Below, piece by piece: positions 57,638 through 64,000 of a stretch of 64,000 nt of DNA. Source of the stretch: Isoetes taiwanensis (Eukaryota; Streptophyta; Lycopodiopsida; Isoetales; Isoetaceae). Within the stretch, counting starts at the first letter, position 1; each line of letters begins with the position of its first letter. The stretch is taken from NCBI GenBank assembly GCA_021234155.1, contig JAJEKV010000008.1, positions 10,718,740-10,782,739 on the forward strand, read 5' to 3'. The notes beneath the pieces are model-generated. The model was not told the origin of the DNA. It saw only the letters and a list, made by a program, of their open reading frames with translations, and did not search any database. The position numbers and the translations under genes were made by a program.

Positions 57638-58496
57638 AAAACATCAAAAGTAGTTATGATACTTGTGACATTTTTGTTGAAATACTTGGATTAAGATTTC
57701 ATCGTTCCAAGTGCTTCAGTTTTAACTTTCTTGCATATAAAAGTTTACCTTAACATGTTATTATAAATAATGTAGTATATATTGGAATCAATCAAACCCA
57801 ATATAGTTGGAATACAAATTGTGTAACAGTAAAGGGTGGGTGAGGGAAGTAGGCATGCTTAACCATCAGAAGTTGTAGCATGATGACATAAGCAGCAAAA
57901 CACAAAGTAGGAGAAAAAATGTCTTGGTCGTAAATAAGTTGAGGATAGAATATATATTGTCCTCGTGGCAATGTTAGTTTTCAGACATATAAATTGAGTC
58001 GCACAAAGGCACACAAGAAAACATTGACAAGGTCGTGCTTACTAGACATTGTGTAGTTGTTGTTGTTGTAAATACACAAGTTGTTTGCTATTAGTTATGC
58101 ACTTGCAAATGCGAGTCATGATGTGGAGTTGTTGTCAAGACACAAGTTGTTGCCATTAATTGTGCATTTGCAAATGGGACTATTGTTGAAGTTGTGGAGT
58201 TGTTGTAAAGTCACAATTGCTAAAAGTTATGCACTTGCAAATGAGACTGTTGTTGTCTTCAAACTAGGTGATAAGGTCGTCTCGAATATTGCATAAATGG
58301 TTTTTACACATGGACAAGAAATGAAATGTGAATTATTGGTTGCCCTTTTTGACATATGATTCAAAACTTAAATTTAAAGGGCAAACCATCAAGTAGTTAT
58401 GATAGTTATGACTTTCTTGTTGAAATACTTGGAATTTGAGATTTGATCATTCCAAGTGCTTCAGTTTTATCTTCCTTGCATATATGAGTTTACCTT

Positions 58497-58528
58497 ACGT
58501 TAAAATCTCTTCTTCTTCTTCTTCTTCT
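58497..58528 (+). mobile_element. ~30-bp LINE-tail-like insertion with TCT repeats
   Basis: Between TTTACCTTA and ACATGTACC, where sister units read on without a gap (57,751 TTTACCTTAACATG), there is CGTTAAAATCTCTTCTTCTT and more TTC units. Again GTTAAAA plus a short repeat tail. Confidence 0.5.
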
Positions 58529-59040
58529 TAACATGTACCATACAATTTTGAGACATGCGTATAGTGTAGTAGATATTGGAGTCAATAAAACCCAATATAG
58601 TTGGAGCACAAATTGTGTAGCAGCAAAGGGTGGGTGAGGGAAGTAGGCATGCTTAACCATCAAAAGTGTGAGCATAATTATATAAGTAGTGAAACACAAA
58701 CTAGGAGATAATTGTCTTCGTCATACATAAGTTGAGGAGAAATTTTATATTGTCCTCATGGCCATTTAAGTTGTTAGACATATGTGTCCATTGAGTTGCA
58801 CGAAGGCACACCAGAAAACTTTGACAAGATCATACTTACTAGATATTATGCCATTGTTGTAAAGACACAAGTCGTTCGCTATTAATTATGCATTTGCAAA
58901 TGCAAGTCATTGTGTGGACTAGTTGTAAAGACATCAGTTGTGGCCATTAGTTATAATTGCAAATAAGACTATTGTTGCCATTGTGGTTCGTTGTAAAGTC
59001 ACAAATTGTTGCTAATAATTATGCTTTTGCAAATGAGACT

Positions 59041-59300
59041 CACTACTACAGAATGGACAATTTGCGACATCAAGACGTCCCAGCAACATATCAGCAACGT
59101 TAGACGTCGCATGCACATGTCTTAAGAATGTTTTCTGCACGTTGCAAACGACATCGCCATGGATTCGTTGCAACGCAACGTCTGCGACATTATGGAAACG
59201 CCATTGCGTTGTAAAAATGTACATGATATTGTAAATACGTTTCACATGCGACGTGATGGCAAAGTTGTTGATGTTGAAAAAGCGTACATCATATGTGCGC
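59041..59300 (+). mobile_element. Possible CACTA-type element end
   Basis: CACTACTACAGAATGGACAA begins abruptly where the tandem array stops, and is followed by GCGACATC, ACGTCGCATGC and GTTGCAACGCAACG subterminal repeats in both orientations. Plant CACTA elements start CACTAC and carry such short subterminal repeats. No matching right end was located. Confidence 0.4.
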
Positions 59301-60773
59301 CCAAAATGTTTTCCTGCAACTTGAGTTTTTTAGGTGTTCATTTTTTCAGTTCTCGTCATATTAATCTTATTCCCCAATTTGAGATTCCAAGAAGGAGTAT
59401 TATTGAAATCTCTGTTTTGAATATTGCGAAAATTAAAGAAAAAGGGAGGGATTCGAGAGGAAATAGCAAGAAACAAAAATGAGAGGAAATTTTTGTTTCG
59501 GCCTCTCTCCCTGCACGATTTATCTCATTTCGGTCTCTCTAGCTCTTTTTATAAATGGAGCAAATCAAATCCTGTACTGTTCTTGCAAGATATGCACTCC
59601 TCTCAGGTTTCTCTGTCGCCATCATGTTGTTGGTTACAGATATTTTCATCTTTTGTTCTCTTCAACAACCCATTTCTATTGTCATCTACAAGATTTTGCC
59701 CATCTCACCTCACTATAATTTGGTTCTATTGTATGCAACACATTAGTGTGGGTAATGTGCTTTATGCAAGATGCAACAGTAACAAGAATTCAAAATGGGG
59801 AAGTAATCTGACAAATCGGCTTGCTACTAATGCAACTTCTAGGCAGCTATATTTGCTCTGAATTAATTTCTTTATAAGAACTTTTGTTAGCTCTATTCCA
59901 CCACTCCTGGCTTTTTGTATATCATTTAGCACCTTGCAATAAAACACTGCTCTTTTGCCACACCAGTTGGAATGCATTTACCTTTAGCAAGAGTAGGATT
60001 GAAGTTTTATTGTGTTAATGGTTTGAGTGCATAAGGTAGTGGTTGCTTTGACCGATCTGAAGACTTGTTTTCTTATACGCCACCATATGGAAAGAAAGCT
60101 CAGGTTTAAGGATGCTGATAATATTTTGATAATGTAGAATGTGAGCATGTTAGGAGTGGTTTTATGAAAGACGAACCATTAGCATTAAAAAACAAGTGTC
60201 CTAGGTGGCATGAACAAATTGGAGTTTGTGTGTAAATTTTCTTGGACGAGTAATTCTTGCCTCTATAAAGAATTTTCAGCTTGTTGCGGCAAGCGATCCT
60301 TCTTAGCCGCTGCCTCAAATTGAATAGGATAAAGTGTTATTGCAATTTGGGAAAATTGGTAAGATATGTTGACCATGGATTATCAGTCCCTCTCTCAGCA
60401 GTGCAGACATTTGTAATCTGCCTTAGCACCTTTGATACTAAGTTGGCATGTGAATGATCCTATCTGTTGCAGTAAATTGTAAATTAGAAATCTTTGCAGG
60501 TGGTGGAAATTCACCATAGAAGCCATTGGCTGGTCCCAAAGCCCTATATTATTATGGTATATACCATTTAATACTAATACACACTTTCAATGATAACTGT
60601 TATGGGGATAAGCCATGTGTTGCCAGTTTGGTTATCCTTACATGACTAAAAGAGAGTTGTATAATTTACACTTGCTTGCAGTGCTGGATTGTATACATTT
60701 AGATGGGCTTACACTGCTGGGTTAAATAATGTAGGGGAGACTTTTAAGTGTAGCATTGTTCCATCAATAATTA
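59301..60773. other. No confident gene
   Basis: Frames at 59,424-59,861 overlap and do not resemble known proteins. CTCTCTCCCTGCACG near 59,502 could lie in a leader. It may be the 5' part or introns of the gene whose exons appear at 62,532-63,062, but I found no upstream exon in matching phase. Confidence 0.35.
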
Positions 60774-61401
60774 TTTTTTTTTTTTTTGAAGGACGCCAAG
60801 CTTTATTCACCAACTAAAAACCAGAGTAACATAAAATGCAAAGACAGGATTATAACCCCAGTGGACAAACCGATCCAACTGAGCACAACCACCTGCCTAT
60901 GCAAAAGAATGAATCTGAAGGTAAGTATGCCAGATCAGTACTTTCTTCTCTTGACCAAGAGAAGAACAATTGTAAGCCATAACAATTTTATTTTGCGCCC
61001 ACTGAAGAACAATCTCATCTGCAGTATCTACGCCCTTAAAGATAAACAACCTCCTTCTCTTCCAGATTGACCATAAAAGCCAGCCACATGCGAGATGAAA
61101 AGCTCGTTTCCGTAGTTTGGGCCAAGCATCAGGATAGATAGCAAGCAAAATTTGCTGGCTAGATCGAGACGTGCCAAATAGGGTCAACAACCAAGACCAT
61201 GCCTGCCGAAGCCGCTCACACAAGAAAAAACAATGCTCAATACTCTCCACCCTTTGCTGGCATAAAGGACAGAGCTCTGAAATTCGATTATCCATTTTAT
61301 GGACTAACCTGTTGACTCTGAGGCATCTATGGATCACTTGCGACCACAAAACTACTACTTTGGGATGAAGCAGCTTATCCCATACCCATATCCAAACACT
61401 T
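60774..61401 (-). mobile_element. 5'-truncated L1-type LINE with 15-bp target duplication
   Basis: The minus-oriented insertion ends in poly(A) (T-run at 60,774 on plus) after GAATAAAGCTTGGCGTCCTT. It is flanked by the perfect duplication TTCCATCAATAATTA (60,759-60,773 and 61,402-61,416). It contains the ORF2 C-terminus only. Confidence 0.93.
60897..61349 (-). pseudogene. L1 ORF2 C-terminal zinc-binding (zf-RVT) fragment
   Basis: 150 codons: KMDNRISELCPLCQQRVESI then EHCFFLCERLRQAWSWL, the CX2C...HX4C motif of plant L1 ORF2 (zf-RVT), followed by ACGWLLWSIWKRRRLFIF. RT and endonuclease are missing through 5' truncation. This poly(A) L1 is distinct from the CT-linked LINEs. Confidence 0.88.
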
Positions 61402-61584
61402 TTCCATCAATAATTAATTGATGCAAATGTTGTTCACGCTGGGAATATGTGTTGCAGTGCCCGATTGTGATGGATATAGTAATTGGAATGTTGGCTTTCT
61501 TTCTTTATTTTGTAGAGCAGCTCATGATATGTCTAGCATAAACTTGCATTCTCTCTTGCTATCCTATCTTTTGTTAAAAAATTT

Positions 61585-61740
61585 GGATTTTTTTTTTTTT
61601 TTTTAAGGACGAACAAAAAAGTTTATTAATCAGCAAGAATAAGTACAAAATGAATATTTCTCATCTAGTTGTATAAGCACAAGAGGGTGCTGCTGGAACA
61701 CGAGCCTATGACACCACGTGCTTACTCCATACTAGATAAG
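61585..61740 (-). mobile_element. L1-like 3' end with poly(A), minus orientation
   Basis: A T-run of about 20 bases, then AAGGACGAACAAAAAAGTTT on plus; on minus this reads as a 3' UTR ending TTTTTTGTTCGTCCTT(A)n. It resembles the end of the L1 at 60,774. Its truncated 5' end meets plus-oriented ORF1 sequence near 61,740. Confidence 0.65.
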
Positions 61741-61749
61741 TAAAAGGAG

Positions 61750-62451
61750 AGACGGCTCTGCTAATGTTGAGGTAGATGCATGGGAGTCATTTGATAGGAT
61801 AAAGCCACATATAATGGAATATGAGGAGCAGAGTAAAATTAAGCATGATGTTAGGCTAATTGGAGTAGCGGAGAAACCTAACGAGGACATCTATCGAGTT
61901 ACTGCAGAGGTGATAGAGACATTGTTCAAGGAACACAGGAGCATCATTGTCAAGGCATTACGGTCAGGCCAATGGAGAGGGCGATCGAGGCATATAAACC
62001 TGACACTGAGGGACTTGACAACCAAAGAAAGAATATTGTGGATGGGATCCAGATTGAGGAATGGGATCAAGGTACAGGAGGCTCTAACAGTAATGCAGCG
62101 TCAAGGGCTGCACAGGGAGTTAGCCAAAGCCAGGGAGCTGAACCAAGCAGGGATACACGCGGGGGTCAGGAATGGCAAAGTCTACCTCTACAAGAGGTAA
62201 GAGAACAGGGGGCCCTGTCGCAAGAACAGAATGTGGGAACACAGGGACAAGCAAAAGCAACAGAAATGGAGAAGGAAAACATAAACCCCCTTATGACTAT
62301 ACAACAGGGGCAGGAGAGCAGAGTGTTGGGGGGAGCGCTAAGGGCGATAACGTTGGAAGGGAATCAGCACAGAGGAGCAGAAAGAAGCGGAAGCGGGGGC
62401 GACGAAAACAATCAACAAATTGACAACAATGATGGTAATGGAAGTCATTAA
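61750..62451 (+). pseudogene. LINE ORF1 fragment (RRM-like plus C-terminal domain)
   Basis: An open frame from about 61,750 (NVEVDAWESFDRIKPHIMEY) through KHDVRLIGVAEKPNED, ALRSGQWRGRSRHINLTLRD and LTTKERILWMGSRLRNGIKV to GVRNGKVYLYKR and stop at 62,200. It matches the L1 ORF1p order of RRM-like core then C-terminal domain, and is a distant relative of LINE-D ORF1. A Gln/Asn/Gly-rich overlapping frame runs to 62,451. The coiled-coil N-terminus is missing. Confidence 0.7.
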
Positions 62452-62531
62452 TGTTTTTCAAAATTCTTAATGTCCACAGGTCTGTTGCATGTTCTAGCAT
62501 AGCAATGATTTTTTATTTATGTACAATCTAG

Positions 62532-62615
62532 ATATTCAAGGCCACTCATCAAATATAGATACTGCTGTGGAATTTCATGAGGAGAATGAGTCAAAGACGA
62601 CAATGATTTCACCAG
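62532..62615 (+). CDS. Exon A of an unrecognised host gene
   Basis: ACAATCTAG acceptor, then codons for DIQGHSSNIDTAVEFHEENE and SKTTMISP, ending CACCAG|GTAATG. 84 bp, phase 1 at both ends. It joins exon B in frame. The protein is not recognised; composition is polar and acidic. Confidence 0.6.
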
Positions 62616-62702
62616 GTAATGCATGTTCGAATAAGCTAGGTTGTTGCAAAGGAAATGTATTTATTATTACATGATATCAATTTTTGTCTGTAATGCTTGT
62701 AG

Positions 62703-62957
62703 AGTTAAAGAAAGTGCAACATGGGAAAGATATGAGCAACACCGCTTCATCACCCTGTGGAAAGAAACTAAATGTGGGCAGTCCACTTGTTGACAATGGG
62801 AAGGCTACTTTGTCTCAATCAAAGTTTGTTGGTGCAGCAAAGGATAATAAGGCCATTGAAACCCATGGTAGTCTTCCCATTTCATCATGTAGTCCAGTTG
62901 TGAAGACAAAGAAAGAGACATCTCATCGATCACAATCTGAAGAATCTGTTTCACCTG
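62703..62957 (+). CDS. Exon B of the same unrecognised gene
   Basis: GCTTGTAG acceptor, 255 bp, phase 1 at both ends, donor CACCTG|GTAATT. Encodes LKKVQHGKDMSNTASSPCGK, later SCSPVVKTKKETSHRSQSEE and SVSP. It is Ser/Lys-rich and probably disordered. Like exon A it ends in a Ser-Pro pair at the splice site, which suggests exon duplication. It lies about 6 kb from any candidate start; the rest of the gene is not identified. Confidence 0.65.
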
Positions 62958-63021
62958 GTAATTCTTTGATTTTTTTGTATGAAGTATTTTGTGTTTATTA
63001 TTTCAAAGCATTTCCTTCCAG

Positions 63022-63062
63022 GAAATACAGATGTGACTATGAAAATCAAAGTAGGGGGCTAA
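63022..63062 (+). CDS. Exon C of the same gene (short or terminal)
   Basis: TTCCTTCCAG acceptor, then codons NTDVTMKIK in phase 1. Either it is spliced at AAA|GTAGGG (63,050/63,051) or it runs to TAA at 63,060-63,062. Both are possible. Confidence 0.45.
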
Positions 63063-64000
63063 CTTTGACATAAAACATCAATGCATGGCAAGGAATCCCC
63101 ATATTTGAAAAATTTAAGCTGGACTAAGAAGCAGTGATCAACTTATGGTATGGTCTAGATCATTTATGAGGATGATCAACTATAAGGGTAGGGTTAAAGC
63201 CAATGTGGTGTTGTCAAGGGAAAATATGGTAAATACCATGATGTTATTAAAGATTGCCCATGAGCACGCAGCTGCCAATTTAATGGCAATTCAAATAGTT
63301 AAAGCATTTTGATGCTTTCTTTGTTGTGCATCTTGAAAAACATATAACTAATGCTGTATATGTCCCTAAAACATTTTGATGCCTTCTTTGTTATGCATCT
63401 TGAAAGACATGTAATTAATGTTGTATATATCCCTGTATAAATATGACCACTTCACTACATTTATTACCCACATGACAGAATATACCTAACTTTTTTGAAG
63501 GGAGTCTTTGAGCAAACATTTATTTAAGCGAAGATCTTGAGCACATATTTCTTTAGAGGATTTTGGCTTGGCTCTTTTGTGGTTGCTGCTACGGGCCATC
63601 CGTTTTTGTAGCCTATAGTACTAGTATCAAAGCCCATTTAGTTCATAGTAATATGGAATAAGTTGTGCTCGATTGAAAGATGCCTTTAATGGAGAAATAA
63701 AGATAGATAAAAAAAATGATATAACTTTGGCACTGCTTCATGTTTAGCATTGTCAGTTCAAACTTTCACTTAGACTATGAAACAAATTATATAAGAAATA
63801 ATCACAACCAGCATTACACAAGTCTAATTTTATCAGGAACCTTTGCATGGAATGATACAACTCCAGTTTATTTCATATTTAGCATGACTTTTTTATTTGT
63901 CTGTACCCAATAGGATACAGTCTTTATTTTCTAACTTCCTTGCTAAGAGGCATCTTAAGGGAATTTTGGAGAATTCAGTATTTCATAGAATATTGAAAAA
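63063..64000. other. No gene seen
   Basis: AT-rich, probably intron or 3' flank. A small direct duplication is visible: AACATTTTGATGCCTTCTTTGT near 63,369 against AGCATTTTGATGCTTTCTTTGT near 63,303, each followed by a TGCATCTTGAAA sequence. Confidence 0.45.

Larger units (their letters stand above)
55550..59035 (+). repeat. Decayed tandem array, ~0.75-kb units
   Basis: Anchors recur in order: TTCAAAACTTAAATTTAAA at about 55,718, 56,456, 57,236, 57,570 and 58,359; AAGTGCTTCAGTTTTA; AGTAGATATTGGAGTCAAT; AGGCATGCTTAACCAT; GTTGTTGTAAAGACACAAG; and TGCACTTGCAAATGAGAC. Spacing is about 740-790 bp except one short unit (about 330 bp) caused by a partial extra copy at 57,445-57,590 that matches 56,325-56,470 almost exactly. 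It has no coding frame beyond chance (paired frames at 56,917 and 58,081 reflect the repeat). Confidence 0.85.

Overview
The window looks like nuclear DNA of a large, repeat-rich land plant genome. A fern is my best guess. The evidence is a plant HD-Zip class II homeodomain exon, decayed PLS-type pentatricopeptide (PPR) sequence, plant-type Copia and PIF/Harbinger elements with a Myb/SANT-like partner gene, and spliced low-complexity host exons. No rRNA, tRNA, CRISPR array or prokaryotic signal was found. The fern assignment rests on the style of the PPR repeats and on repeat content, so it is an inference.

Layout: 0.6-3.1 kb holds a repeat module followed by a 19-bp minisatellite. 5.2-5.9 kb is a PPR pseudogene on the minus strand. 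7.1-8.1 kb holds coiled-coil exon fragments and small duplications. 10.1-11.5 kb is a complete small gag-only LTR element with perfect 5-bp target duplications. 12.4-12.8 kb has two probable minus-strand exons. 14.3-17.2 kb is a 1.46-kb segment duplicated in tandem and filled with GAATCT repeats spaced 10-11 bp. 17.4-17.7 kb is exon 1 of an HD-Zip II gene. 21.6-27.3 kb is a compound inverted-repeat region, two rounds of palindrome plus minisatellite.

27.6-41.8 kb is the most interesting stretch. It holds five non-LTR retrotransposons (called LINE-A to LINE-E here), most lying head to tail and joined through long (CT)n tracts. All share a small 3' hairpin whose stem shows a compensatory change, followed by a simple-sequence tail instead of poly(A). 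LINE-D keeps an ORF1 with coiled coil and RRM-like domain, plus an AP-endonuclease/reverse transcriptase ORF2. 41.8-51.7 kb is a PIF/Harbinger element (transposase on plus, Myb/SANT-like gene on minus) split by a 5.4-kb Copia element with two 580-bp LTRs and a perfect CTCCA target duplication. 53.0-54.6 kb has repeated hairpins, another (CT)n tract joined to a short LINE-like 3' end, and an A-rich repeat also present near 3.3 kb. 55.5-59.0 kb is a decayed tandem array of roughly 0.75-kb units carrying tiny LINE-tail-like insertions. 60.8-61.4 kb is a 5'-truncated L1 with a perfect 15-bp target duplication. 61.6-62.5 kb holds more LINE sequence. 62.5-63.1 kb has three consecutive phase-1 exons of an unrecognised host gene.

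Most coding potential belongs to mobile elements and most of it is broken by frameshifts or stops. Real host genes are only the HD-Zip II exon, the phase-1 exon series and perhaps the minus-strand exon pair near 12.6 kb. The possible new system is a plant LINE lineage tied to (CT)n microsatellites, with a conserved 3' hairpin.
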